Assembly (NCBI GenBank): GCA_029262335.1
Contig: JAJCZQ010000017.1
Location: 68,033-132,032, forward strand
Length of the DNA stretch: 64,000 nt
Source: Deltaproteobacteria bacterium
GTDB taxonomy: Bacteria > Desulfobacterota_D > UBA1144 > Nemesobacterales > JAJCZQ01
Reading direction: 5' to 3'
The number at the start of each line of letters is the position of its first letter. Within the stretch, counting starts at the first letter, position 1. Below are positions 21,496-30,895 of this stretch, piece after piece. The notes below the pieces were generated by a model, which was given only the letters and a program-made list of their open reading frames with translations, did no database searches and was not told the origin of the DNA. The translations under genes and the position numbers were made by a program.

Positions 21496-21514
21496 AATTT
21501 ACTTGCATTCTAAA
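21491..21514. promoter_or_regulatory. Inverted repeat TTTAGAAT-N8-ATTCTAAA overlapping the putative -35 upstream of rpmG
   Basis: 8-bp perfect arms; TTGCAT 21503-21508, N16, CATAAT 21525-21530. Confidence 0.4.
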
Positions 21515-21563
21515 TTTATTTCTGCATAATAATCTTCTCTTTTTAAAGTATTTGGAGTTTACA

Positions 21564-21725
21564 ATGGGAAAATCAGAAAACAGGGTGTTGGTAAAACTTA
21601 AAAGTACCGAAAGCCCATATCTTTATTATACAAAGAAAAACAAGAAAAATACCGAGGACAGACTCGAACTTAAAAAATACGACCCTGTGATCAGGAAGCA
21701 TGTTCTTTTCAAGGAGTCCAAGTAG
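21564..21725 (+). CDS. rpmG: 50S ribosomal protein L33, Cys-free form (53 aa; absent from ORF track)
   Basis: [53 protein letters not shown]; no cysteine. Confidence 0.92.
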   Translation: MGKSENRVLVKLKSTESPYLYYTKKNKKNTEDRLELKKYDPVIRKHVLFKESK

Positions 21726-21740
21726 TACGGAGTATTAACA

Positions 21741-21980
21741 ATGGCCAGGAAATGTGAATTAACAGGAAAAAAACCATTAGTAGGAAACCATGTTTCACAT
21801 GCAAACAATAAAGTGAAACGCCGTCAGAACCCTAATCTGCATACAAAAAGGATCTATATTCCTGAACTTGAAAAATACGTAAGAATTAAGATTTCCAACA
21901 GGGCACTCAGAACAATTAACAAAAAAGGGCTTCTTAACTTCCTAAAAGACGAAGGCCTTACCCTTAAAGATATTTCCTGA
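21741..21980 (+). CDS. rpmB: 50S ribosomal protein L28, single-Cys (C-minus) form
   Basis: MARKCELTGKKPLVGNHVSHANNKVKRRQNPNLHTKRIYI. Confidence 0.95.
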   Translation: MARKCELTGKKPLVGNHVSHANNKVKRRQNPNLHTKRIYIPELEKYVRIKISNRALRTINKKGLLNFLKDEGLTLKDIS

Positions 21981-21994
21981 TTTAAGATATAAAC

Positions 21995-23449
21995 CTATTT
22001 TTTCCAGAACAGCGGGGTAAAAAGCACAAGTATTGTGTATAGCTCCAGCCTTCCAAGAAGCATAAGAAAGCAAAGGTAAATCTTTGTAAATCCAGATAAA
22101 AAACCATAGTTTTGTGAAGCACCGACTTCAGCAAACCCAGGGCCTACATTTGTAATAGCTGCGGCAGAAGCTGAAATTGCACCGAGTATCGATATGTTTT
22201 CCGCAAATGAAATTATAAGGATCGATACTACAAATATAAATATAAACAGAAGAAAATAGCTTGTAACACTGGAAATTACATCCTTGTCTACGGAATGTTT
22301 ATCAATCCGGACAGGCAGCACAGCCCTCGGCTTAATCAGCATATTAATTTCCCTGTAGCCCTTTTTAATTAGTATGAGAATCCTGAGGGATTTTATAGAA
22401 CCGGAAGTTGACCCTGCACATGCTCCTATAAACATCAGTGTAAAAATCATAAAAATTGCAAAATTGGGCCAGTGATCAAACTCCGAAGTGTGAAAACCGC
22501 TTGTTGTAATAATTGATAAAACCTGAAAAGATGAGTACCTGAGGGCGTCCATAAATCCCATCAGGTGGTTAACAATCAGATCAAACACTATAAAAGCCGT
22601 AAATACGCCGATTAATAAAAAGAAAAACCTAAGCTCTGAACTTTTAAAGATATTAAATTTTCTACCAGTGAAAAAATAGTAAAGCAGTACATAGTTAAGA
22701 CCGCTAAGCAGCATAAAGAACATCACAATCAGTTCGACCCAGCCACTGTTAAACCCTGCAATACTTGCGTTTTTCACTGAGAAACCACCTGTTGCCAGAG
22801 TTGAAAACGCCGTGGTAATGGAATCGAAAACAGAAAGGCCTGATATCAAAAGAAGTACAAAACAGACTACAGACATTACCACATAAACAGACCAAAGTTT
22901 TTTGGCTGTCTCTGAGATCCTGGGGGTAAGTTTCTCTGTTGCAGGGCCGGGGGCTTCAAGGCCCATTAACTGCATCCCTCCAACGGACAGCCTGGGCAGA
23001 ATAGCAATTGCAAGGATGATAATACCCATACCGCCAAGCCACTGTGTAAAACTCCTGTAAAAAAGGATCCCATGTGGCAGGGACTCTATCTCGGCCAATA
23101 CGGTTGCGCCGGTAGTTGTATATCCGGAAAAGGATTCAAATACTGCATCAACGGGATGAGAAAATACATCCAGAAGTATATACGGAAGGGAGCCAAACAG
23201 GCATGCAAGTATCCAGCAAAGAGCTGCTATAAGGAACGCTTCCTGTCTTTTTAACTCTTTTATTTTAGATGAATCGGAATTGATAATTTCAAGTACATAG
23301 CCCGTTACGATGATTACAAGTGATGTTGTCAGAAACGCAAACAGCTCATTGTCTCTGTAAATAGTGGATATAACTGCCGGAACCAGCATCAGGAAACCAA
23401 AATACTTTAAAAAATTGCCGACGACATAAAATATTAGACTGAATTTCAT
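21995..23449 (-). CDS. trkH: TrkH-family potassium uptake protein
   Basis: SFSGYTTTGATVL, FRSFTQWLGGMGIIILAIAILP, STLATGGFS, GACAGSTSGSIKSLRI. Confidence 0.93.
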   Translation of the reverse strand: MKFSLIFYVVGNFLKYFGFLMLVPAVISTIYRDNELFAFLTTSLVIIVTGYVLEIINSDSSKIKELKRQEAFLIAALCWILACLFGSLPYILLDVFSHPVDAVFESFSGYTTTGATVLAEIESLPHGILFYRSFTQWLGGMGIIILAIAILPRLSVGGMQLMGLEAPGPATEKLTPRISETAKKLWSVYVVMSVVCFVLLLISGLSVFDSITTAFSTLATGGFSVKNASIAGFNSGWVELIVMFFMLLSGLNYVLLYYFFTGRKFNIFKSSELRFFFLLIGVFTAFIVFDLIVNHLMGFMDALRYSSFQVLSIITTSGFHTSEFDHWPNFAIFMIFTLMFIGACAGSTSGSIKSLRILILIKKGYREINMLIKPRAVLPVRIDKHSVDKDVISSVTSYFLLFIFIFVVSILIISFAENISILGAISASAAAITNVGPGFAEVGASQNYGFLSGFTKIYLCFLMLLGRLELYTILVLFTPLFWKK

Positions 23450-23520
23450 AGTTAATACTTGTTTAAAAGTGCCCTAGTGCTTATCCCTTTATTGTACCCA
23501 ATTTAATTATACAGTTTATT

Positions 23521-24399
23521 TTAAAAATCGAGTAAATAAGTAAGTACAAGCGGTATTGTTATCAGGGATACAATTGTCCCTGCCATAATAACTGAGGCTA
23601 CTGTTTCCGAGTCTTTCTTATATTTTTCTGCAAGAACAAAGTTAAATACCGCCGGGGGCATTGATGATTGAAGAATCATAACTTTTGCTGCAATCCCGTC
23701 GAGGTTAAGAAGATGAACAAAGAAAATCCCGAGAAAAACCCCAAGAAAGATTCTCATTGAACCAAATAGGAAAGACAGCCAAACTTTGGTCAGTTTAAGC
23801 TCTGAAAGCTTATAACCCAGGGCAAACATCATTGCAGGGATACTTATATCACCCAGCAGTTCTATGGACCGGCCTATGGGAACAGGAATTTCATACTCTA
23901 CTGCACTTATTACAAGCCCTATAACTGTTGCATAAATCAGTGGAAGCCTGAATACCTCGAGCGGTTTTTTATAGGAACTCAGAATTAATATACCAAGTGT
24001 GTAGTGGATGACTGTCATTGAGACCATACACAGTATTCCTATATTGAATCCGGCATTTCCGAATGCAAAAAGGCATAGAGGCAGTCCCATGTTTCCCGTA
24101 TTTGCAAAGATTACGGGCGGAAGAAATACTTCGTACTCAAGTTTGAGAAGCCGGATTACTGCAAGGCCTATCAGCATTGCCGCCATTATTATTAATGCGG
24201 ATATAATAAATATTTTTCCTGCTATATTCAGGTCTACCGGAAACCTGGAGAGTGAGGAAACAATAAGGCACGGGGTTGTTATGTAAATAACAAGTTCGTT
24301 AACGGATTTTAAGTCTATTTTTTTGTACCTGCTAAACGCAAACCCGACACCTATTACAATAAATACGGGAAGTACAATGTTAAAAATCTCTGTATAGAT
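23521..24399 (-). CDS. AEC-family transporter, probable non-canonical ATC start
   Basis: Listed ORF begins at 24186, but the conserved N-terminus (IYTEIFNIVLPVFIVIGVGFAFSRYKKIDLKSVNELVIYITTPCLIVSSL) is in frame upstream to a GGAGG at 24411-24407. Confidence 0.8.
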   Translation of the reverse strand: MYTEIFNIVLPVFIVIGVGFAFSRYKKIDLKSVNELVIYITTPCLIVSSLSRFPVDLNIAGKIFIISALIIMAAMLIGLAVIRLLKLEYEVFLPPVIFANTGNMGLPLCLFAFGNAGFNIGILCMVSMTVIHYTLGILILSSYKKPLEVFRLPLIYATVIGLVISAVEYEIPVPIGRSIELLGDISIPAMMFALGYKLSELKLTKVWLSFLFGSMRIFLGVFLGIFFVHLLNLDGIAAKVMILQSSMPPAVFNFVLAEKYKKDSETVASVIMAGTIVSLITIPLVLTYLLDF

Positions 24400-24484
24400 A
24401 GTTAATCCTCCGGTATTAAAAAGCCTAAGATTTTAACTGGTAAAAAATGTGATAAAAGAAAGTAAAAAGTAGAAGTGGAATTTT

Positions 24485-25462
24485 CTAAAGTTTAAAAATA
24501 CTGGCGCCCCAGGTAAATCCGGCCCCGAATGCTGCAGTTAATATTATATCACCTTCTTTTGCCCGCCCTGCTTTAACTGCTTCGTCCAGAGCTATTGGGA
24601 CAGAAGCTGATGAGGTGTTGCCGTATTTGTCGAGGTTTATATATACTTTTTCCTCAGGCATATCGAGCCTCTTTCTGACGGCATCTATAATTCTCAGATT
24701 TGCCTGATGAGGAACAAAGAGGTCTATGTCATCCGGCTTCAGGTTTGCTTTTTCGACTGCAGCAACTGAAGAAGTTTCAAGGGACTTAACCGCTACCTTA
24801 AATACGTCCCTTCCGTTCATTTTAAGGTAATGGTCACGGTTTTTTACACTTTCTTCGGTAGCAGGGATTCGTGAACCTCCGCCAGGCATATAGAGCATTT
24901 CCCAGTTGTCGCCATCAGAGTTAAGTATTGAAGACATTACACCGGGTTCATCTGACTGTGTAAGAACAACTGCACCTGCACCATCACCAAAAAGTATGCA
25001 GGTAGAACGGTCTTCATAGTCCATAATTCTTGATAGTACTTCAGCACCTACAATAAGCAGGTTTTTTGACTGCCCGGAACATATCATGCCGTTTCCTACA
25101 TGAAGAGCGTACTGAAAACCGGAACATCCGGCCAGGAGGTCAAACGCCATAATATTTCCACATCCAAGCTGGCTTTGTAAAATGCAGGCTGTAGAGGGGA
25201 ATATAAAGTCAGGGGATATAGTGCCCAAAATTATCCCGTCAAGTTCGGAAGCAGGCATATTTGCATCATCAAGTGCCCTAATACATGCTTCCATTGCAAG
25301 GTCAGATGTATATTTACCCTTATCTACGATTCTTCTTTGTTTTATCCCGGTCCTGGTTGTAATCCATTCATCAGAGGTATCAATTATCTTTTCAAGATCT
25401 TCATTGGATAGAACATTGTCAGGTGCGCAGGAGCCAGTGCCTTGTATTTTTGCGTATTTCAA
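24485..25462 (-). CDS. fabH: Beta-ketoacyl-ACP synthase III
   Basis: DEWITTRTGIKQRRI, DLLAGCSGFQYAL, FVPHQANLRIIDAV, DKYGNTSSASVPIAL. Confidence 0.97.
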   Translation of the reverse strand: MKYAKIQGTGSCAPDNVLSNEDLEKIIDTSDEWITTRTGIKQRRIVDKGKYTSDLAMEACIRALDDANMPASELDGIILGTISPDFIFPSTACILQSQLGCGNIMAFDLLAGCSGFQYALHVGNGMICSGQSKNLLIVGAEVLSRIMDYEDRSTCILFGDGAGAVVLTQSDEPGVMSSILNSDGDNWEMLYMPGGGSRIPATEESVKNRDHYLKMNGRDVFKVAVKSLETSSVAAVEKANLKPDDIDLFVPHQANLRIIDAVRKRLDMPEEKVYINLDKYGNTSSASVPIALDEAVKAGRAKEGDIILTAAFGAGFTWGASIFKL

Positions 25463-25520
25463 TATAAGTTGCCTTTAAACTCTATGTGAAATGATTATTA
25501 TTCAAAATTCATATACTTTG

Positions 25521-25964
25521 TCAACTGTTAACTTCATTCAGAATACCCGAAAGATGATGCACATCTTCTTCCTCGAACTCTATTCCAAAATGTTTTACTA
25601 CTATATCTGAAAATAAGAAAAGAGATATCACCTTTTGATTCATTATCTCATTCAGAAGATTCATCTCAAATTCGGATTCGAAATTAAAAAAATAGTCATA
25701 TTTTACCGAAAGCCCTTTTGCTGTCTTTAACCTTAGCTCTGAATTTACCGCGGGGAACTCGGGCCTGTCGATATATGTAAATTTGAGATTGACGGAAACA
25801 AGCTCCGAAAGTGATGAAATCATCTCGGGATTATCTTTTAAAATTATATCAACTTCATCATCAATGGCCGTGAATATTATTCCTGAATCAATTATTGAAA
25901 GCTCAATTTCAAGTTCAGAAGGGAGCTGGTAATTACTGGTTTCTTTTTGAACTATTTTCATCAA
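25521..25964 (-). CDS. Hypothetical protein
   Basis: 147-aa acidic ORF; no family recognised. Confidence 0.6.
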   Translation of the reverse strand: MMKIVQKETSNYQLPSELEIELSIIDSGIIFTAIDDEVDIILKDNPEMISSLSELVSVNLKFTYIDRPEFPAVNSELRLKTAKGLSVKYDYFFNFESEFEMNLLNEIMNQKVISLFLFSDIVVKHFGIEFEEEDVHHLSGILNEVNS

Positions 25965-26057
25965 TAAATCCGGAGTATTTAAAAAACTGTTACCATGTGT
26001 TAATATTCTATGTATTGAATTACGGTTAAGTTATTTTTAATAATTATGCAAAACCTC

Positions 26058-26087
26058 TTGACATGATAACAAAAAATTTATTACTAT
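26058..26087 (+). promoter_or_regulatory. Promoter candidate TTGACA-N18-TACTAT
   Basis: Upstream of the DPFK-repeat protein gene. Confidence 0.45.
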
Positions 26088-26168
26088 CAATTAATTAGGA
26101 ATTATATTTAGTTATAAGAAATTAAGAATTAAGATGAAAAATAATATAAAAATACTCAGGGGGATATC

Positions 26169-26720
26169 ATGCCTGCAAGTTTTATAATTATATTAGCGAT
26201 TCTTGTATTAGTTGTTCTTGCCATGCTCTTAATGCAAAAAGATAAGGGTGGTGACTTGGGCGGCGAAGCAGGATCCGACAATACACAGGGTGCAACCCCT
26301 CCAACCGCTTCCAATGTGTCTGATGCCGGTGGTGATGCTGCAGACCCCTTTAAATCAGCTTCATCAGCCGTAAGTTCCGTAGCAGCAGAGGTAACTGAGA
26401 CAATAACTGAAGCTGTTGAGGAAGTTAAGGAAGTAGTTGTTGAAACTGCAGAAAGTACAGCAGGAGCAGTTGCAGATCCCTTTAAATCAGCTGCATCGGG
26501 AGCCGCAGCAGCAGTAGAGGAAGTTGCTGAGACCGTAACTGAAACAGTTGCAGAAACTGTGGAAGAGGTAAAAGAAGTGGTTGCTGATACTGCAGAAAGT
26601 GTTGCAGACCCATTTAAACCGGCGTCTTCAACCGGAGCATCGTCTGCACCAGCACCATCTGAACCCGCACCAAGCTCTGGTGGTGGTGATTCATCAGATC
26701 CTTTTAAAGCTCCGAGTTAA
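26169..26720 (+). CDS. Single-TM protein with Ala/Val/Glu-rich tail and repeated DPFK motifs
   Basis: N-terminal TM FIIILAILVLVVLAMLLM; four DPFK motifs separated by VEEVKEVV(V/A)(E/D)TAES-like segments. Confidence 0.75.
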   Translation: MPASFIIILAILVLVVLAMLLMQKDKGGDLGGEAGSDNTQGATPPTASNVSDAGGDAADPFKSASSAVSSVAAEVTETITEAVEEVKEVVVETAESTAGAVADPFKSAASGAAAAVEEVAETVTETVAETVEEVKEVVADTAESVADPFKPASSTGASSAPAPSEPAPSSGGGDSSDPFKAPS

Positions 26721-26738
26721 TTTATAAGCTTAGCTTTA

Positions 26739-27683
26739 TTAACCCAAGACAGACTGTATCTGCATATAATTTCTCAAATTTATAATAGAACCCGGGGGAG
26801 GTTCCATTTTAAACAGGTCGGAATGTATAGTCCTGGCTATTATTTCAATTCCATCAACTATTCTCGGCCCCGGCCTGCTAAAATACGAATTTGCATCTAC
26901 TATGTATACATGACCTTTTTGTGAAGCAGGGGTCTGATGCCATACGGGGTTTGAAGTAACTGAGTCAATCTCATTCAGGGTTTTATCGATATCAAATCCA
27001 CAGGGCATAACAAAAATATAGTGTGGGGCAAAATCAAGAATTTCTTCCCATGTTACTTTTATTGATTGCTCACCTTTAGCCCTTAGTCCGTTTTCACCAC
27101 CGGCAATTTCAACCATATCCGGGACCCAGTGTCCGGCGACAAAGGGAGGTTCGAGCCATTCGAGGCAAAAAACCCTGGGTTTGTCACGTTCTCTTCCCGA
27201 TACGGTCCTTATTTGGTCTATTCTGTTATTAAGATTATCGACTAATTCAGATGCCTTATCGGATTTTCCGGTTGCATTACCGATTGTTACTATTGATTCC
27301 AGGACCTCATTGACCGTTCCTGGTTCGAGGGAAACAATCTCCGGACTTTTATCCAGTACCTCTACAGCTTCAAGTACGGTATTACCGGATACAGCGCATA
27401 CTTCGCATAGCCCCTGTGTGAAAATGATATCAGGGTTTGCGTCTTTAAGTTTGTCTTTATCTACCAGGTAAGTGCTTTTCCCGTCTTTGGCATTTGCTGT
27501 AACAATGTCATCAATCTCTTTGCTGGTCAGGGTTTTATGGTCGATACTGCTCATAATAACCGTTTCCTTGCTGTTAACAGCTTCCGGATAATCACATTCG
27601 TGAGTGATGCCGACAAGATTATCCAGCAGATCCAGCTCACATATAATTTCAGTTGTACTTGGAAGGAATGAACATATTCTCAT
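26739..27683 (-). CDS. btuF: Cobalamin-type ABC transporter substrate-binding protein
   Basis: RICSFLPSTTEIICELDLLDNLVGITHECDYP, IFTQGLCEVCAVS; next to cob genes. Confidence 0.8.
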   Translation of the reverse strand: MRICSFLPSTTEIICELDLLDNLVGITHECDYPEAVNSKETVIMSSIDHKTLTSKEIDDIVTANAKDGKSTYLVDKDKLKDANPDIIFTQGLCEVCAVSGNTVLEAVEVLDKSPEIVSLEPGTVNEVLESIVTIGNATGKSDKASELVDNLNNRIDQIRTVSGRERDKPRVFCLEWLEPPFVAGHWVPDMVEIAGGENGLRAKGEQSIKVTWEEILDFAPHYIFVMPCGFDIDKTLNEIDSVTSNPVWHQTPASQKGHVYIVDANSYFSRPGPRIVDGIEIIARTIHSDLFKMEPPPGSIINLRNYMQIQSVLG

Positions 27684-27790
27684 ATAGACTCTCTGAATAA
27701 TAGATTTAAAATGATATATTAGTTGTTTTAATAAATGATTAACCGATAATCATACAGTTTCAAATTTATTAGCATTTTATACTGGTTTAA

Positions 27791-28564
27791 TTGCCTGCAA
27801 TGAAGAAAATGACCCCTATAGAAAAAATCAGGACAGCACTTCAGTTTCTCACAATTTTTGATCTTGGAAATAATAAAAGTGATTATGATTTGGAAGATAT
27901 TGCGGGATCAATAATTTTTTTTCCGTTTGCAGGCCTTATCCTTGGATTAATATGTGCTGTGGTATATTATGCAGTAGTTTATATTTCCGGCAACCATCTA
28001 ATTGCATCATTGTTCCCGGTTTTTCTTCTTGCTGTCCTGTCGAGAGGGCTTCACCTTGATGGTATCGCAGATACTTTTGATGCAATCCATTTTGCAAAGT
28101 ATGACAAGAAAAAAGCTCTTGAAGTGATGAAAGATAACTCTGTCGGTGCATTTGGTGCTACAGCACTTATACTGCTATTAATTACTAAATTTATATTTAT
28201 TTATTCAATCCCTTATGAAAGTATATTCCCAGTAATTGTATTAATCCCGGCAGTATCAAGATGGACATCGTCTCTTGTCGCAAGGTATACAACTCCCGCA
28301 TCGGAAAAGGGCCTTGGTTATACATTTACAGAGTATGTAACTACGGAAAATTTTGTGGTTTGTTCTATTGTTACCTTTGTAATCTCTATTATTTGTCTTG
28401 GGCTGGCAGGAGTCCTTATTTTCTTTTCTGTTGTAATATTCTCGGCCTTACTAACATGGTATTTTAACAACACTTTTGGCGGAACCACGGGAGATATATA
28501 CGGTTCTGTGATTGAAATTTCAGAGCTTTTCGGACTATTAGCTGCAATCTTAATATTAAAATGA
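27791..28564 (+). CDS. cobS: Adenosylcobinamide-GDP ribazoletransferase
   Basis: ALQFLTIF, FPFAGLILGL, RGLHLDGIADTFDA, FGGTTGDIYGSVIEISEL. Confidence 0.94.
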   Translation: MPAMKKMTPIEKIRTALQFLTIFDLGNNKSDYDLEDIAGSIIFFPFAGLILGLICAVVYYAVVYISGNHLIASLFPVFLLAVLSRGLHLDGIADTFDAIHFAKYDKKKALEVMKDNSVGAFGATALILLLITKFIFIYSIPYESIFPVIVLIPAVSRWTSSLVARYTTPASEKGLGYTFTEYVTTENFVVCSIVTFVISIICLGLAGVLIFFSVVIFSALLTWYFNNTFGGTTGDIYGSVIEISELFGLLAAILILK

Positions 28565-29328
28565 AAATCGGAACAACTTCTTATATCTACCCTGACAACA
28601 TAATCCCAAATGCAGAAAAACTCTGCGGACTTGTAGAAGACCTTCAGCTTATTCTGTTTGAAGGGGAGGATTACTCTAACCTTCCGACTGTAAATGACAT
28701 TAAGGTTTTATCTGAAATTACAAAGAACTCCGGGTTAAGCTACACTGTGCATCTTCCAATAGACCTTGACGTATGTTCATCTGAGGAAAATTTCAGGAAG
28801 TTCTCATTAACCAGAACACTTGAAATCATGGAACTCACAAACCCTCTTAATCCAACGGGTTTTGTACTTCATTTGCCCCGAAAATCGGTAATAAGTGAAG
28901 GCGAATGGCAAAGATGCGCTTCGGAATCTCTCTCGGCTATTTATGAAAAGTATCCTGTGGACAGTCTCTATGTAGAAAACCTGAGTTACCCTATTAGTTT
29001 ACTTGAACCGGTAATTAATAATTTTAATTCAAACCTTTGCCTGGATATAAGTCATGCAGTCAGGTGTGGGGATGATTGGGAAAATTATTTTGAACTGTAT
29101 TTTGACCGTATTGGAGTTATCCATTTTTACGGGCCTGAGTCTGATTCAGAAGGGCATCTGGGTCTTCAAAAAGCTGACAGGTCGTTTGTAAACAGTGCAG
29201 TAAAAAAGTTGGTGACGGACGGTTTTGACGGGCTATTAATTTTAGAGGTTTTCGGGAAGGAAGATTTTTTTGAATCTATGACAATTTTAAAAGAGGAACT
29301 TGGTAAATGGCAAAAAAAATCCTTGTAA
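28561..29328 (+). CDS. cbiR: CbiR-like cobamide-remodelling phosphodiesterase (TIM barrel)
   Basis: MKIGTTSYIYPDNIIPNAEKL...VEDLQLILFEGEDYSNLP with ATG overlap to cobS; embedded between cobS and cobU. Confidence 0.7.
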   Translation: MKIGTTSYIYPDNIIPNAEKLCGLVEDLQLILFEGEDYSNLPTVNDIKVLSEITKNSGLSYTVHLPIDLDVCSSEENFRKFSLTRTLEIMELTNPLNPTGFVLHLPRKSVISEGEWQRCASESLSAIYEKYPVDSLYVENLSYPISLLEPVINNFNSNLCLDISHAVRCGDDWENYFELYFDRIGVIHFYGPESDSEGHLGLQKADRSFVNSAVKKLVTDGFDGLLILEVFGKEDFFESMTILKEELGKWQKKSL

Positions 29329-29813
29329 CAGGCGGAATAAAAAGCGGGAAAAGTTCATTCGCACTGGAACTGGCCCGGAAGCACGAAGGCCAAAAAACAT
29401 TTCTTGCAACGGCAAAAGCATTTGACAAGGAGATGGAAGAAAAGATAAAAAGACACAGGGCAGAGCGTGGAAATGATTTTGTTACTTTGGAAGAGCATCT
29501 CAGGATCGGCAAGGTGCTTGAAAATAATTATCCTGTTTTGTTAATAGACTGTATAACAATATGGCTTTCTAATCTTTATTTTGAGTCAAATGAAGAGGAG
29601 ATTGAAAATTATAAGACCAAATTCCTGGAAAACCTTTCTAAATATAACGGTGAATTAATAGTAGTGACTAACGAAGTAGGTGGCGGCATTATTCCGGAAA
29701 ACAGTTTATCAAGGAAATACCAGTCTGAGCTCGGTAAACTCAATCAAAAAATTGCAGCAATTTGTGACGAGGTATACCTTCTGGTCTCAGGTATTCCTAT
29801 GAAGATAAAATAG
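29307..29813 (+). CDS. cobU: Adenosylcobinamide kinase/guanylyltransferase
   Basis: VTGGIKSGKSSFALEL P-loop, RHRAERG, LLIDCITIWLSNL, VTNEVGGGIIPEN. Confidence 0.93.
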   Translation: MAKKILVTGGIKSGKSSFALELARKHEGQKTFLATAKAFDKEMEEKIKRHRAERGNDFVTLEEHLRIGKVLENNYPVLLIDCITIWLSNLYFESNEEEIENYKTKFLENLSKYNGELIVVTNEVGGGIIPENSLSRKYQSELGKLNQKIAAICDEVYLLVSGIPMKIK

Positions 29814-29817
29814 ATAT

Positions 29818-30888
29818 TTATTGTTTTTCCCCCGAAACACCGGCTTTTTCAAACGTGTTCATATTGTTATACACCGAAAGTGCTGCTTCAATAATTGGAA
29901 ATGCGAGCACAGCACCGGTACCTTCACCAAGCCTGAGATCAAGATCAAGAATTGGTCTGGCATTAAGTTTCTCAAGTGTCAACTTATGTCCTTTTTCGGA
30001 ACTAATATGACTAAAAAACAGATAATCAAATACTGCGGGGCACAACTTAATTGCAATACATGCGGCGGCAGTAGAGATAAACCCATCAGCAACTACAGGT
30101 ATCCTGCTTTTCGCACATCCAAGCATAAGCCCGGCAATACCACCGATCTCATATCCCCCTACTGAAGAAAGAACATCTAATGCTGACATATTCTTTTTTC
30201 CATATTTTTTTATTGCCTTATCTACTGTTTCAACTTTTAAAATCCATGTTTCTTTGTCGATTCCAGTGCCAAATCCGACGATTTCTGAAGCTTCAAGGTC
30301 GAGACAAAGGCATATTACAGCAGCAGCTGATGTTGTATTGCCAATCCCCATTTCTCCTCCGGCAATTAAATCGTAGCCGTGTAGAGCAGATTTTTCTGCA
30401 ATTTTTATTCCGGATTCCAGGCTTTTAACAGCATTTACTGATGTCATTGCAGGGTTTTTCAGGAAATTATTTGTACCTCTGCTGATTTTTATAGAAAGAA
30501 GATCTTTCAGATCAGGGAAATCGTGGTTCACTCCGATATCTGCAACATATACATCGGTACCTGTCTGCATGGAAATTGCATTAATTGCAGCACCTTCGTC
30601 AAGGAAATTGTAGACCATCTGCGCTGTCACTTCCGGGGGATATGCACTTATGCCCTCAGCCGTGATTCCGTGGTCAGATGCAAATACAAAAACCGCCTTC
30701 TTTTCTATAGTAGGTATAACGGTTTCCTTAATTGCCACAATCCTTGATGAAATATCTTCAAGCATACCAAGGCTGTGTTTGGGTTTTGTGAGACTGTCTA
30801 ATCTTTGACGGGCTTTCTTTAAATAGTCCTCATTAAGCAGGTCAATTGATTTTATTGTCTCATTTATAATTTTAGATTTGATATTCAT
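29818..30888 (-). CDS. cobT: Nicotinate-nucleotide--dimethylbenzimidazole phosphoribosyltransferase
   Basis: FASDHGITAEGISAYPPEVTAQMVYNFL, GGEMGIGNTTSAAA, LRLGEGTGAVLAFPI. Confidence 0.96.
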   Translation of the reverse strand: MNIKSKIINETIKSIDLLNEDYLKKARQRLDSLTKPKHSLGMLEDISSRIVAIKETVIPTIEKKAVFVFASDHGITAEGISAYPPEVTAQMVYNFLDEGAAINAISMQTGTDVYVADIGVNHDFPDLKDLLSIKISRGTNNFLKNPAMTSVNAVKSLESGIKIAEKSALHGYDLIAGGEMGIGNTTSAAAVICLCLDLEASEIVGFGTGIDKETWILKVETVDKAIKKYGKKNMSALDVLSSVGGYEIGGIAGLMLGCAKSRIPVVADGFISTAAACIAIKLCPAVFDYLFFSHISSEKGHKLTLEKLNARPILDLDLRLGEGTGAVLAFPIIEAALSVYNNMNTFEKAGVSGEKQ

Positions 30889-30895
30889 TATTTAT

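Noticed and set aside
26343-26717. Repeats in the DPFK protein as a tandem DNA repeat
   Set aside because: Nucleotide copies diverge; the repetition is mainly at protein level.
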